A DNA stretch of 30,000 nucleotides from Symbiodinium natans (GCA_905221605.1 CAJNDS010000185.1:107501-137500); one strand, 5' to 3'. Counted from the first letter of the stretch, positions 7,687-15,576 are shown. Made by a program: numbers and translations. The notes: generated from the letters alone by a model not told the origin.

Positions 7687-7752
7687 GCAGCCCCCATGAT
7701 CCTCGTCGAGCACCTGCTTCCACTGCGCTGCCGTCATGGGGGCAGGCCGGTC
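7687..7752 (-). CDS. Candidate exon, 22 codons, GTAAGG donor
   Basis: On minus, GAGAATTTCAG precedes DRPAPMTAAQWKQVLDED then HGGC, followed by GTAAGGGC. Both splice sites are among the best on this strand. The PMTAAQWKQVLDED part faintly recalls the P-hydrophobic-T-x2-x-W-x3-hydrophobic-D-x-D segment at the start of TBC RabGAP domains. One exon is not enough to claim that. Confidence 0.55.
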
Positions 7753-7869
7753 CTGAAATTCTCGAAGCAGGATTTAGGGTTTAGGGTTTGGGGTTTAGGG
7801 TTTAGGGTTTAGGGCTTAGGTCCTATTACACTCTAGAACCCGGTCCCTATGCACCTCAGTCGCCCCGAT

Positions 7870-7929
7870 TTATGCCTCTGTACTGTAGGGTCCCCTGGAA
7901 TGGTCAAACTCTGCCAGCAGCCTTCGAAC
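7870..7929 (-). CDS. Candidate exon, possibly terminal
   Basis: On minus, CGGAGGTTTTCAG precedes VRRLLAEFDHSRGPYSTEA and a TAA at 7872-7870. GTACAG after GGACCCTACA is an alternative donor that would make it internal. The acceptor is strong. The product is unknown. Confidence 0.45.
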   Translation of the reverse strand, partial: VRRLLAEFDHSRGPYSTEA

Positions 7930-8136
7930 CTGAAAACCTCCGCAACTCCGCCCTTCAAGCTGACACCCTAAATCCTAAACCCGGGCTAACCGTACTCGAA
8001 CTCTGAAGATCTCTATATGGGGTTTACGACATTAGGGGCACCTTATTGAAGTCCTTATTATAAGCGGAGTCCTACTACTTGGGATCTAATTTAGGGGTCC
8101 CCTATTTTCGTGAACCCCCCAACTATGAAGGCTTCC

Positions 8137-8245
8137 ATATGGGTGGCTGTCAAAATTCTGATCCCTTTTGGGGTACCCTAGATATTAGGTGCCGTATTAT
8201 AATAGGGATCCAAAAAGGGACCATCATTTTGACAACCACCCATAT
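8137..8245. mobile_element. Family B MITE-like element, complete, 109 bp
   Basis: ATATGGGTGGCTGTCAAAAT at the left is inverted at the right end (TTTGACAACCACCCATAT). The arms stay similar over about 40 bp. It lies between candidate minus exons, just downstream of the exon at 8255-8342. A telomere-truncated copy is at 690-770. Confidence 0.85.
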
Positions 8246-8254
8246 TAAATTGAC

Positions 8255-8342
8255 CAGGCCCCTGGCCGCTTCCGGTACCTTGTCCTTGTTCTTCTCGAAG
8301 TAGTCCGCGGCCTGTCGAATCGTCCAACGCGTGGGCAACGAG
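8255..8342 (-). CDS. Candidate exon, amphipathic helix
   Basis: On minus, CCCTCGAAG is followed by C|TCG TTG and the frame SLPTRWTIRQAADYFEKNKD then KVPEAARGL, ending at GTCAAT beside the family B element. An earlier donor, GTACCG, follows NKDK. The residues are very protein-like. The family is not recognised. Confidence 0.55.
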
Positions 8343-8375
8343 CTTCGAGGGTGTGGGATTTAAAATTTACGGTTG

Positions 8376-8434
8376 AGGGTTGAGGGTTTAGGGTTTAGGG
8401 TTTAGGGTTTAGGGTTTAGGGTTTAGGGTTTAGG
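8376..8434 (+). repeat. TTTAGGG array
   Basis: Eight units. On minus they precede the candidate exon 8255-8342 as intron body. Confidence 0.9.
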
Positions 8435-8460
8435 GTGTGTGTCTTGTATAAATAAATCAC

Positions 8461-8515
8461 AGAGTTTAGGGCTGCGCCTGCTGTCAGGAAGGGTTGCAAT
8501 CTACTCTGAGCAGAG
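8461..8515 (-). CDS. Candidate exon
   Basis: On minus, a pyrimidine-rich ACCTCCCACCGCAAG acceptor precedes C|TCT GCT. The frame reads SAQSRLQPFLTAGAALNS and ends at GTGATT. The frame stays open past the donor. Confidence 0.35.
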
Positions 8516-8594
8516 CTTGCGGTGGGAGGTAAAGTCTCACATAGCCAGACCGGTCTAGGGCTCAGGGCTTAGAGTTTGAGGCTAAGAGTTTCGG

Positions 8595-8674
8595 GTTTAG
8601 GGTTTAGGGTTACCCTAAACCCTAAACCCTAAACCCTAAACCCTAAACCCTAAACCCTAAACCCTAAACCCCCT
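8595..8674. repeat. Head-to-head telomeric junction
   Basis: GGGTTTAGGGTTACCCTAAACCC switches orientation within two bases near 8611. Eight C-strand units follow. It is the cleanest inversion junction in the window. Confidence 0.9.
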
Positions 8675-8706
8675 TAGGGCTACGGGTTTAGGGCTGGACT
8701 AAGGAC

Positions 8707-8757
8707 CTGACAGGGATTGCAGGGCCAGGCACCTTGAGCTCTGGGTTCTTTGGGCTG
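8707..8757 (-). CDS. Candidate exon, proline-rich
   Basis: On minus, ACACTCAG precedes C|AGC CCA and the frame SPKNPELKVPGPAIPV plus two bases, ending at GTCCTTAG. The flanks are telomeric arrays on the 8763 side and degenerate units on the other. Confidence 0.4.
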
Positions 8758-8762
8758 CTGAG

Positions 8763-9078
8763 TGTTTCGGGTTTAGGGTTTAGGGTTTAGGGTTTAGGGT
8801 TTAGGGTTTAGGGTTTAGGGTTTAGGGTTTAGGGTTTAGGGTTTAGGGTTTAGGGTTTAGGGTTTAGGGTTTAGGGTTAAACCCCTGAACCCCTTAAACT
8901 CACCCCAGCCCTAAACCCGCAACCCCGAACCCCAAGCCCTAAACCCTAAACCCTAAACCCTGAACCCTAAACCCTAAACCCTAAACCCTGAACCCTAAAC
9001 CCTAAACCCCAAAACCCTAAGCCCTAAACCCTCATCCCTAAAACCCTAACCTTAAACCCTAAACCCTAAACCCTAAAC
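8763..9078. repeat. TTTAGGG array, inversion at about 8876, then degenerate CCCTAAA block
   Basis: Sixteen near-perfect G-strand units to 8876, then TTAAACCCCTGAACCCC and C-strand units with substitutions to 9078. The right edge is flush with the donor of the exon at 9079 on minus. Confidence 0.9.
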
Positions 9079-9138
9079 CCAGCCCCCCGGTTTCTTCGAC
9101 TCTGAAGCTCAGGGCCTTGATGAAAGCTTCGGCAGTGC
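9079..9138 (-). CDS. Candidate exon with GTTTAGG donor
   Basis: On minus, CATCTCTGGTAG precedes GC|ACT GCC and the frame TAEAFIKALSFRVEETGGL plus one base, ending at GTTTAGGG. The hydrophobic spacing is helix-like, and both junctions fit. The product is unknown. Confidence 0.55.
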
Positions 9139-9182
9139 CTACCAGAGATGCACGGGTTAGGGGTTTTAGGGTTTAGGGCTGT

Positions 9183-9300
9183 GCCCCCCCCTACCCCCCC
9201 CCCCCCCACACCCCCACCCCCCCCCCCCACCCCCCCAACCCCCCCCCCCCCCCCCCCCGACCCCGCACCCCGGCCCCCCCCCCCCCCACCCCCCTGCCCC
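9183..9300. repeat. Poly-C tract (poly-G on minus)
   Basis: About 115 bases are almost all C, with scattered A and G. Apparent proline-rich (plus) and glycine-rich (minus) ORFs here are artefacts. On minus it would be a run of G able to form quadruplexes. Confidence 0.95.
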
Positions 9301-9465
9301 GCCGCCACTTCAAGGATCGTAATCAGGCATCAAAGAGGGCCACCCACACCTGCTACCCCCCCCCACCCAAACACGGGTGCTGGGTCTGGCCTTTGTTCAA
9401 CAAATTGCCCCAAGCTGCTTCAGCTCCTAAACTGTTTTGGTCCTGGTGCTACTTTGGGTCTTGTT

Positions 9466-9616
9466 GGGTTTAGGGTTTAGGGTTTATGGTTTAGGGTTTA
9501 GGGTTTAGGGTTTAGGGTTTAGGGTTTAGGGTTTAGGGTTTAGGGTTTAGGGTTTAGGGTTTAGGGTTTAGGGTTTAGGGTTTAGGGTTTAGGGTTTAGG
9601 GTTTAGGGTTTAGGGT
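9466..9616 (+). repeat. Long TTTAGGG array
   Basis: About twenty perfect units, one with TTTATGG. Confidence 0.95.
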
Positions 9617-9694
9617 TCGGGAGGCCTCGGTTTGGGGGGCCCATGCTTCCTATAGGGCTTAATGAGTTTAGGGTCCAGGGCTGTGAGCCCGAAC

Positions 9695-9800
9695 CCTAAA
9701 CCCTGAACTTTTAGACCCCAAACCCTAAACCCTAAACCCTAGACCCTAAACCCGAAACCCGAAACCCTAAACCCTAAACCCTAAGCCCTGAACCCTTTAG
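9695..9800 (-). repeat. CCCTAAA/CCCGAAA variant block
   Basis: C-strand units with CCCGAAA and CCCTAGA variants, between the candidate exon at 9810 and a weak island at 9617-9690 (minus frame EAWAPQTEASRT). Confidence 0.85.
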
Positions 9801-9809
9801 GGCTGAAAG

Positions 9810-9930
9810 TCAATGGGCTGCAGGAGCTGCGAAAGTCATGTTTTGCCCCCCCAAGTGTCTTGGCAGGCCTTTGTTGCCGAGCTTCTCTAGCATCTGCTCC
9901 ACGTCGTCGTAGTCCTCAACTTGCAGGATT
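9810..9930 (-). CDS. Candidate exon, possibly terminal
   Basis: On minus, AGGCCCCACAG precedes A|ATC CTG. The frame reads ILQVEDYDDVEQMLEKLGNK then GLPRHLGGQNMTFAAPAAH and TGA at 9812-9810. If AAAG|GCCTGC is used as a GC donor, the exon would end at 9869. The first half is a convincing acidic helix. The product is unknown. Confidence 0.5.
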
Positions 9931-10147
9931 CTGTGGGGCCTAGCCCTAAACCCTAAACCCTCTAGCCGTTAGGGTATGGCTGAAGGTCTCGGGGGTGTGG
10001 GTTTGGGGCTTCCTGAAAACCAGGGAACCTGTTTTGAGGGTTCCGGTTTAGGGTTTGGGGTTTAGGGGGTTTGGGGGGTTTGGGGGTTTGGGGTTTAGGG
10101 GGTTGAGGGGTTGGGGGGGGGGGGGTTTGGGGGGTCCTCGCCAACAC

Positions 10148-10223
10148 CGCGCATGTCCACAGGGATCATCATCTCCTCATCGGCCACCTTTGGCAGCAAT
10201 GGAACGTCGGAAGCCACCACATG
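10148..10223 (-). CDS. Candidate exon, 25 codons
   Basis: On minus, CACGTTTTAG precedes HVVASDVPLLPKVADEEMMI then PVDMR plus one base, ending at GTGTTG. The acceptor TTTTAG is telomere-like. The composition is strongly protein-like. Confidence 0.5.
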
Positions 10224-10338
10224 CTAAAACGTGAGGTCCGCGACCTATAACCCGAATTCTAAGTCCTAAACGCTAAACCTCAACCCTTTAAACCCCTAAA
10301 CCCTAAACCCTAAACCCTGAAACCTAACACCTTGAAAC

Positions 10339-10421
10339 CTGAAAATCCTGAGCACGCCGCCACTCTCCTCAACGTGACTGAGCAAAAGGCTGGCCCAAGC
10401 ATAAGCAATCGGGACCCAGCC
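10339..10421 (-). CDS. Candidate exon, hydrophobic
   Basis: On minus, GGGGGCAAG precedes GWVPIAYAWASLLLSHVEES then GGVLRIF plus two bases, ending at GTTTCAAGG. The first 15 residues could be part of a membrane helix. The acceptor lacks a pyrimidine run. An alternative acceptor is TTGCTTATGCTTGGGCCAG. Confidence 0.5.
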
Positions 10422-10435
10422 CTTGCCCCCGGGGG

Positions 10436-10520
10436 TTTAGGGTTTGGGGTTTGGGGCTTGGGGTTTGGGGTTTGGGGTTTGGGGTTTGGGGTTTGGGGTT
10501 TGGGGTTTGGGGTTTGGGGT
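10436..10520 (+). repeat. Homogeneous TTTGGGG array
   Basis: About twelve units of the TTTGGGG variant with hardly any TTTAGGG. Tetrahymena-type telomeres are TTGGGG, so the unit is not that one. It is best read as a locally amplified mutant heptamer. Confidence 0.9.
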
Positions 10521-10600
10521 TGGTTCTACGGTTTATCTACCGGCTTGTGGCAGGCTGGCAGGAATCAGGAAAGAAATTCTTCGGGAAGTCACAGGGTCCC

Positions 10601-10692
10601 TTAAGATGGTCCCTTAGCTTCTTTAGAGGGTTCTGATGGGCCCTTAGGTTTTACAGGGTATATACGGGGCATATAAGGGGTCCCGTACGCGA
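10601..10692 (-). mobile_element. Family E dispersed element
   Basis: Its reverse complement matches 14787-14884 over about 90 bp (TATACCC steps, GGGCCCAT, AGAACCC, TTAGAGG). GGGCCC/TATAC motifs also occur inside the family D elements, so D and E may be related. Confidence 0.55.
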
Positions 10693-10962
10693 AGAGAAAA
10701 GTTTCTTCCTAGGTTCAGGTTTAGATCCCCGTACACAACCCTTTTGAAAAGGGATAGCTTGAGATCCCTGTCAAGATCTCTGTAGAAGCCTGACCCTCTT
10801 GTGTTCCCTACACACGAAGGGGCCAGCAAGCGTTAAGGGTAGGTTTTTTGCCAATACCCCTGGGTTCTAATTAGGGCTTGGTGTTCAGGCTTGCCTCACC
10901 CTATACCCTAAACCCTAAACCCCAAACCCTAAACGCCAAACCCTAAACCCTAAACCCTAAAC

Positions 10963-11049
10963 CCAGGACCGGAACCTTTGTAAAACAGCTGCACCTTGTC
11001 AGGCAACGTCAGCTCATTGACGAGGTCCTCCGTGATCTCCTCACCTTTC
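10963..11049 (-). CDS. Candidate exon, 28 codons
   Basis: On minus, ACCACGCTCAAG precedes G|AAA GGT and the frame KGEEITEDLVNELTLPDKVQ then LFYKGSGP, ending at GTTTAGGG. GTTCCGG after TTTTACAAAG is an inner donor. It is one of the most protein-like segments. The family is not recognised. Confidence 0.55.
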
Positions 11050-11200
11050 CTTGAGCGTGGTGGCCAAAGGCCAAGCCATCTAGGGTTTAGGGTTTAGGGT
11101 TTGGGGTTTGGGGTTTAGGGTTTGGGGTTGGGGTTTGGGGTTTGGGGTTTAGGGTTTAGAGTGCAGGGTTCTGCGCCCCAGGAAGGTGGAACGCAAAAAC

Positions 11201-11238
11201 CTGTACTGAACTGGTTCCTCAACCCAGATCTCTAGCGT
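11201..11238 (-). CDS. Candidate exon after a long pyrimidine tract
   Basis: On minus, about 30 nt of C/T (GCTCTCCCACCCCCTCCCC) ends in GTGAAG, then TLEIWVEEPVQY plus two bases before GTTTTTG. The frame remains open beyond (RFLRSTFLGRRTLHS), so the exon may be longer. Confidence 0.5.
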
Positions 11239-11340
11239 CTTCACGGGGAGGGGGTGGGAGAGCGGGAGGGGTGCCTATACCCTAGACCCTAGACCCTAAA
11301 CCCTAAACCCTAAACCTCCGACAAGTCCTGACTCCGGAAC

Positions 11341-11404
11341 CCTGAGGAAGGCATCCAAGCAAGGCCAAGGCTCCCAAGCTTCCTCGGATCACAGCAAACG
11401 ACAG
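11341..11404 (-). CDS. Candidate exon, hydrophobic
   Basis: On minus, AACTTCTACTCCAG precedes LSFAVIRGSLGALALLGCLP and Q plus one base, ending at GTTCCGG. A good acceptor and a possible membrane segment. The product is unknown. Confidence 0.5.
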
Positions 11405-11580
11405 CTGGAGTAGAAGTTCGGGGCTTGTAAACGTTTGGGGTTTAGGGTTTAGGGTTTAGGGTTTAGGGCTTGGGGTTTGGGGTTTGGGGTTTGGGGTTTG
11501 GGGCTTAGGGTTTAGGGTTGACGATGTTCTACTAAGAGTGGGATGCTGCTAGGGGGGAAGATCGGGTTTAGGGCTTAGGG

Positions 11581-11648
11581 CTCCGCTCAGAGCTTCTCGG
11601 GCTTTTCGAAGTAAGGCTATAGACAATCCTGACAACAGCCCTCATGGT
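11581..11648 (-). CDS. Candidate exon with in-frame ATG
   Basis: On minus, GCTGCCTGTGTGCTAG precedes ACC ATG, then MRAVVRIVYSLTSKSPRSS. It could be a first coding exon of the minus gene downstream of the stop at 12162. The left end is not defined by a clear GT (GTCTAT after eight codons is one option). Confidence 0.35.
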
Positions 11649-11754
11649 CTAGCACACAGGCAGCTTGCAGTCTCCAGTAGTCTCAGAGTTTCAGGAAGCC
11701 CTAACACTCAAAACCCATAAATGTGGGGTTTATGGTGTAGGGGGTAGACTTAGA

Positions 11755-11850
11755 GGGGAGAGGGGAAGGGGGGAGGGGAGAGGGGAGGGGAGAGGGGAGG
11801 GGTGAGAGGGGGGGACGCAGGGATGGAGGGAGGGGCAGAGGGAGGGAGGC
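11755..11850 (+). repeat. GGGGA/GGGA purine tract
   Basis: Purine-only low-complexity DNA. The next 300 bases (11860-12160) show no telomeric repeat and no exon I can support. Confidence 0.85.
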
Positions 11851-12161
11851 GACACCCGGGTGTCCAACCACAGTCAGCACCGAAATACCAGCTGTGTAGG
11901 GCTGTTTTTTGAACCACCTTAAACTACTATTTGCTTAAGAACCTCCAAAAAGTAGAAAGACAATAATCTCTTTTGGTCCCTGAAAAGGAAGAACATTTTC
12001 AACTTTTTTTTTGTTGGGGAGGGGGGTCTTCTTATGCAGCAAAGGTTTGTTAGGGTTGATCAACTACAAGGTGCAGGGATTAGCAGGCATGTGGGTAGGA
12101 TGTGGGTAACAAATTCCCGGCCAGTTTTGGGGGCGGGCTTGTGGTCACAGGCAGGCAGGGC

Positions 12162-12227
12162 TTAGAACTTGGATCCAGGGCGCTCTTTCACCGTCTTCAG
12201 CGCCTTCTCGCATACGTAGAAGATGTC
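12162..12227 (-). CDS. Candidate terminal exon, stop TAA
   Basis: On minus, CTACCCCTTTGGCAG precedes DIFYVCEKALKTVKERPGSK, F and TAA. The acceptor has a good pyrimidine run, and the lysine-rich helix ending in a stop is convincing as a protein C-terminus. An upstream acceptor (CTGCAG before 12248) would add LALPLWQ. The family is not recognised. Confidence 0.55.
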   Translation of the reverse strand, partial: DIFYVCEKALKTVKERPGSKF

Positions 12228-12265
12228 CTGCCAAAGGGGTAGAGCTAGCTGCAGCTAGCTTGAAC

Positions 12266-12317
12266 CCGGAATCCGAAGCGCAACTCTTCCCAGAGCCCCT
12301 TTAGAACTCTCATGCTT
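12266..12317 (-). CDS. Candidate exon
   Basis: On minus, GGGGCCAG precedes KHESSKGALGRVALRIP plus one base, ending at GTTCAAG. Only about 20-40 nt separate it from the terminal exon at 12162, so the two are unlikely to be joined as drawn. The phases also disagree unless the acceptor shifts. Confidence 0.3.
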
Positions 12318-12380
12318 CTGGCCCCTTATGCACGTAAGCCAAGCAGAGCGTATGAACCCACAAAGGCTTTGGGCACTTAC

Positions 12381-12458
12381 GGTATACGGCTTAGGCGGGC
12401 ACAGCTGAACCTCCTCACCCCGTGCTCCAACACCTTGCTCAGTGGTTGCGGGGCACGT
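12381..12458 (-). CDS. Candidate exon with consensus GTAAGT donor
   Basis: On minus, TTGATGGCTGAG precedes TCPATTEQGVGARGEEVQLC then PPKPYT, ending exactly at GTAAGTGCC. The phase is 0-0. The donor is the best on the minus strand. Two cysteines. The product is unknown. Confidence 0.55.
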
Positions 12459-12504
12459 CTCAGCCATCAACCTCCCAACCGCGACCCCAACTCCCTCAAG
12501 TTGG

Positions 12505-12728
12505 TTTAGGGCTTAGGGCTTATAGGGCTTATAGGGCTTATAGGGCTTAGGGCTTAGGGCTGAGGGCTGAGGGCTGAGGGCTTAGGGCTTAGGGCTTAGG
12601 GCTTAGGGCTTAGGGCTTAGGGCTTAGGGCTTAGGGCTTAGGGTTTAGGGTTGAGGGTTTAGGGTTTAGGGTTTAGGGTTTAGGGTTCAGGGTTTAGGGT
12701 TTAGGGTTTAGGGTTTAGGGTTTAGGGG
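12505..12728 (+). repeat. GGGCTTA array then TTTAGGG array
   Basis: GGGCTTATA units, GGGCTGA units and about ten GGGCTTA units, then TTTAGGG units from 12640. Separate variants occupy separate sub-blocks. Confidence 0.95.
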
Positions 12729-12735
12729 TTAAAAC

Positions 12736-12798
12736 CCCCAAGACTCCTGAGCCTCTGCTTCCTCAGGGGCTGCGGCCATGGTGCTGTCTACGGACTTG
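12736..12798 (-). CDS. Candidate exon, alanine/glutamate-rich
   Basis: On minus, a long pyrimidine tract (CTGCCTTTCCTCCTTGTC) and GCTCCCAG precede C|AAG TCC and the frame KSVDSTMAAAPEEAEAQESW plus two bases, ending at GTTTTAACC. The in-frame ATG sits in a fair context, so it may hold a start codon. Confidence 0.5.
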
Positions 12799-13009
12799 CT
12801 GGGAGCGCTCGGAAAGCAGACAAGGAGGAAAGGCAGGGGGGGAGCAAGCCTACAGCCTGACACCCCTTGATAGGAAGATGGATTGGGAAGTCGGTTGCCC
12901 ATGGGACTGCGCGACTGCATCGGGGGGATGCGGGGACGCACATTGCGGTGCCTTAGCTTGCCCTCTGAGCCACGCAGCGCCGGGCAGAGTCAAGGAGGGA
13001 GCGGCCACA

Positions 13010-13120
13010 ACCCTAAACCCTAAACCCCTAAACCCCTGAACCCCTAAACCCCTAAACCCTAAACCCTAAACCCTAAACCCTAAACCCCCAAACCCTTAAA
13101 CCCTAAACCCCTAAATCCTC
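13010..13120 (-). repeat. CCCTAAA/CCCCTAAA block
   Basis: C-strand heptamers mixed with CCCCTAAA octamers. Confidence 0.9.
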
Positions 13121-13160
13121 AACCTAGCATGCCAAACCGCCAGGACCCGCAGAAGAGGAC

Positions 13161-13188
13161 CGGCTTTTCCAAGTTTTGCGGCTCAGGG
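13161..13188 (-). CDS. Candidate short exon
   Basis: On minus, GGGCCCGCAAG precedes C|CCT GAG and PEPQNLEKP, ending at GTCCTC. The frame is open further (VLFCGSWRFG). It is short and weak. Confidence 0.25.
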
Positions 13189-13403
13189 CTTGCGGGCCCC
13201 GCACCCTATAACTCTGCAACCCAATACAAGCCTATATGATAACCCTACAAAAACCTATAAACATTAGACATTATATATATTTATGTATGTATGTATATAT
13301 AATACCTTCTATTGGGTCTTAACAGGGTCATCTGATAGAACAATGATGTTAAAGCCCTATATAACCCTATAACCCTGTAGAATACAACCCTGGGGTCCAA
13401 CAC

Positions 13404-13489
13404 CCCCAGCACGTGCTCTGTTGTACAGCAGCAGCTCGCCCTTTCTCCCAGCCGCAGCTCGGACTGCTGCCTCCGCCGAAGGCGCTTGC
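13404..13489 (-). CDS. Candidate exon, alanine-rich helix
   Basis: On minus, TGACGACAG precedes G|CAA GCG and the frame QAPSAEAAVRAAAGRKGELL then LYNRARAG plus one base, ending at GTGTTGG. A competing ATG-initiated frame (MTTGKRLRRRQQSE) overlaps. The spliced frame has the more natural composition. Confidence 0.45.
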
Positions 13490-13497
13490 CTGTCGTC

Positions 13498-13680
13498 AAA
13501 CCCTAAACCCTAACCCCTAAACCCTCAACCCTAAACCCCAAACCCCAAACCCTAAACCCTAAACCCTAAAACCTCCACCCCCAACACCCCCACCCTCCAA
13601 GCCCCTCCTGAACCCTAAACCCTAAGCCCTAAACCCTAAACCCTAAACCCTAAACCCTAAACCCTGAGCCCTAAACCCTA
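13498..13680 (-). repeat. CCCTAAA block with CACCCCCAA interruption
   Basis: C-strand units with a pyrimidine-rich gap at 13570-13610. The following island 13685-13800 is low-complexity GGCTTCAG repeats. Confidence 0.85.
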
Positions 13681-13960
13681 AACTCGATTCAGGCTTCACG
13701 GGGCCTTCAGGGGCGCTTCAGGGGGGGGGTTTCAAGAGGGGCTTCAGCTTCACGGGGGGACTGCAGAGGTCGTTCAGGAGCCTTGGAGCTGAAGGTTTAG
13801 GGTTTAGGGTTTAGGGTTTGGGTGCCGCAAGGACAAATCCCAAAAGCCCAGACCCTCAAAGACTCAAGGGGCAATGTGGAGCCCATCTGCCAACTCATTT
13901 AAGGGGCCTTAGTAATGAGAACCGTTGTTGTTAGCTTCTGTATTTTTATTTTATTTATAT

Positions 13961-13990
13961 TTTTTTTTTTTGGGGGGGGGGGGGGGGGCG
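13961..13990 (+). repeat. T-run followed by G-run
   Basis: About eleven T then about eighteen G, next to a truncated family H element. Confidence 0.9.
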
Positions 13991-14008
13991 GTTATTCAAA
14001 ACCAATGA

Positions 14009-14030
14009 TGTAGGGACCATAAGGGAATAC
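14009..14030 (+). mobile_element. Family H fragment cut by telomeric repeat
   Basis: TAGGGACCATAAGGGAATAC is identical to the copy at 27141-27160. There the element continues with TACTAGCAACTATTCC; here CCTGAACCCTGAACCCTAAA follows at once. Confidence 0.6.
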
Positions 14031-14051
14031 CCTGAACCCTGAACCCTAAAC

Positions 14052-14092
14052 CCTGCGTGCGGCTTCGGGCTTCCCAAAAGCGACTCAGGGGT
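14052..14092 (-). CDS. Candidate short exon with GTTTAGG donor
   Basis: On minus, GGCATGAG precedes TPESLLGSPKPHA plus two bases, ending at GTTTAGG. The size is small and the acceptor is weak. Confidence 0.3.
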
Positions 14093-14164
14093 CTCATGCC
14101 GGGGGTTTGGGGAGGGGTGTTGTGGGGCATTCTAACCCTAAACCCTAAACCCTAAACCCTAAAC

Positions 14165-14240
14165 CCTTCATGGGGACAATCGCCTCCCCACGAGCTCGCA
14201 GGCCGCGCCGTTCTCGCGCAGGAAGCCGGACGAGGAGATC
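14165..14240 (-). CDS. Candidate exon, arginine-rich
   Basis: On minus, AACTCAGCTCAG precedes DLLVRLPARERRGLRARGEA then IVPMK plus one base, ending at GTTTAGGG. The plus strand is also open here. The minus frame fits the splice sites. Confidence 0.5.
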
Positions 14241-14285
14241 CTGAGCTGAGTTTTGCAGCTTCCTGGCTTCAGGGCTTCGTTTTAG

Positions 14286-14372
14286 GAGTTTTGGGTTTAG
14301 GGTTTTGGGTTTTGGGTTGTGGGTTTTGGGTTTTGGGTTTTGGGTTTTGGGCTTTGAGTTTTGGGTTTTTGG
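14286..14372 (+). repeat. TTTTGGG variant array
   Basis: About ten GGGTTTT/TTTTGGG units, another single-variant block. Confidence 0.9.
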
Positions 14373-14536
14373 GTTCTCAGCCCTACACCCTAAATGCTAA
14401 ATCCAACAGACGCAACTGGGTAGCAGGTTACACCCGAAGAGCCCAAGACCTTAGACCATGACAAGGACACCTAGATTTACGGAGGTCTACTCCTTATCTA
14501 AGAGGTGTCAAGCCCGCTTTACTAACAGCCCCAAAC

Positions 14537-14544
14537 CCCCCCCG

Positions 14545-14587
<43 letters not shown>
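14537..14587. repeat. Poly-C tract
   Basis: About 50 bases of C with two G. On minus it is poly-G lying immediately downstream of the donor of the exon at 14598. Confidence 0.95.
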
Positions 14588-14588
<1 letters not shown>

Positions 14589-14597
14589 CCTGGGAAC

Positions 14598-14730
14598 CTC
14601 CCCTCCCTGAAGTTTCAAGCCTTCAGGACAGAATTTCGGGACTTCGGGGCTTCTGATTGTGCACGGGTGCGGCCTCTCTTGAAGCAACTTGCTGACCTCC
14701 GGCTCACGCATGGGGGCGAAATCATGCAAC
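14598..14730 (-). CDS. Candidate exon, 44 codons, longest in the set
   Basis: On minus, AACAAAATCCCAG precedes G|TTG CAT. The frame reads LHDFAPMREPEVSKLLQERP, then HPCTIRSPEVPKFCPEGLK and LQGGE, ending at GTTCCCAGG. A possible start codon is the in-frame ATG before REPEV. The poly-G after the donor is non-coding in this model. The product is unknown. Confidence 0.55.
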
Positions 14731-14786
14731 CTGGGATTTTGTTGTGGGTTGCGGGGCGGTTTGCTATCGTAGGGTAGTTACATGGT

Positions 14787-14884
14787 CCCTTCGCATGGGC
14801 CCTTCAATGGGGATCTCTTATATACCCCTCATATACCCTATAAATCCAGGGCCCATACTTCAGAACCCGTTAGAGGAGGCTTAC
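14787..14884 (+). mobile_element. Family E dispersed element
   Basis: ATGGGCCC at about 14795 and GGGCCCAT at about 14850 are inverted, with TATACCC steps between. The opposite-strand copy lies at 10601-10692. Confidence 0.55.
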
Positions 14885-14955
14885 TACGACCTTTTCAGTG
14901 TTTGAGCGTACTACACAGGATAACCCTTGGGCAAAAAGGCTGAAGGGCAACTATT

Positions 14956-15047
14956 CTAGATCCAAGAGTAACCTAAGAATGAAAGGGCACCCTCTTTGGT
15001 TTTAGAGGGGGCTTGTAAGGGAACTTAATGGGGCTACTCTGGGTCCT
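14956..15047 (+). mobile_element. Family F dispersed element
   Basis: CTAGATCCAAGAGTAACC, CCTCTTTGGTTTTAGAGG and GGGCTACTC match 5715-5825, lacking the extra CCCTAA-containing bases of that copy. Confidence 0.6.
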
Positions 15048-15345
15048 GGTTTAGGCCTAAACCCTAAACCCTAAACCCTCAACCCTCAACCTTAAACCCT
15101 GAACCCTGAACCCTAAAGGAGCTTGAGGGTTTTCTGGGCGTGTGGAGGAGCGGGAGGGGGTGACAAGGAGCCTGACAGTATAATGAGGAGCCTCCTATTC
15201 AAATACCGGGTACCCTAAGAGAACTGCCTATATACTAAGACGGCCGTTGAGAATATATCCCAAGGGCCTACCTGGTATAGGGAAGGTGCCCTAAACCCTG
15301 AACCCTGAACCCTAAACCCCAAACCCCAAACCCTAAACCCTACAC

Positions 15346-15418
15346 CACGCTCATTGCCACGAAGCCCAAGACTGCTCCGTTGTGAGAGGCCTCGCCGGCG
15401 CCTTGCGCCAAAGGCCTG
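15346..15418 (-). CDS. Candidate exon, arginine/serine-rich
   Basis: On minus, ACCGATGAAG precedes QAFGARRRRGLSQRSSLGLR then GNER plus one base, ending at GTGTAGGG. ATG AAG directly upstream gives an alternative start codon (MKQAFG), so it may be a first exon. Confidence 0.45.
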
Positions 15419-15576
15419 CTTCATCGGTTAGGGGTTTAGGGTTTCTGGGTTTTAGGGTTCTAGGGTTTTGGGGTTTTAGGGTTCTAAGGTTTTGGGGTTC
15501 TAGGGTTTAAGCGCTTTAGGGGTTTAGAGTTTTCGGGTTATTCGGGTTTCTTGGTCTTAGAGCTTTCGGGCCTAAC

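Noticed and set aside
7690-7750. TBC RabGAP domain call
   Set aside because: Only about 14 residues show a vague resemblance and no arginine/glutamine finger motifs were found in neighbouring candidate exons.
9066-9480. Proline-rich plus ORF and glycine-rich minus ORF
   Set aside because: They translate the poly-C tract 9183-9300. Only the minus exon 9079-9138 in another frame is retained.
10332-10636. ORFs with repeated GFGVWGL
   Set aside because: They are translations of the TTTGGGG array, 7-bp units read through all frames. The real candidate is the minus exon at 10339.
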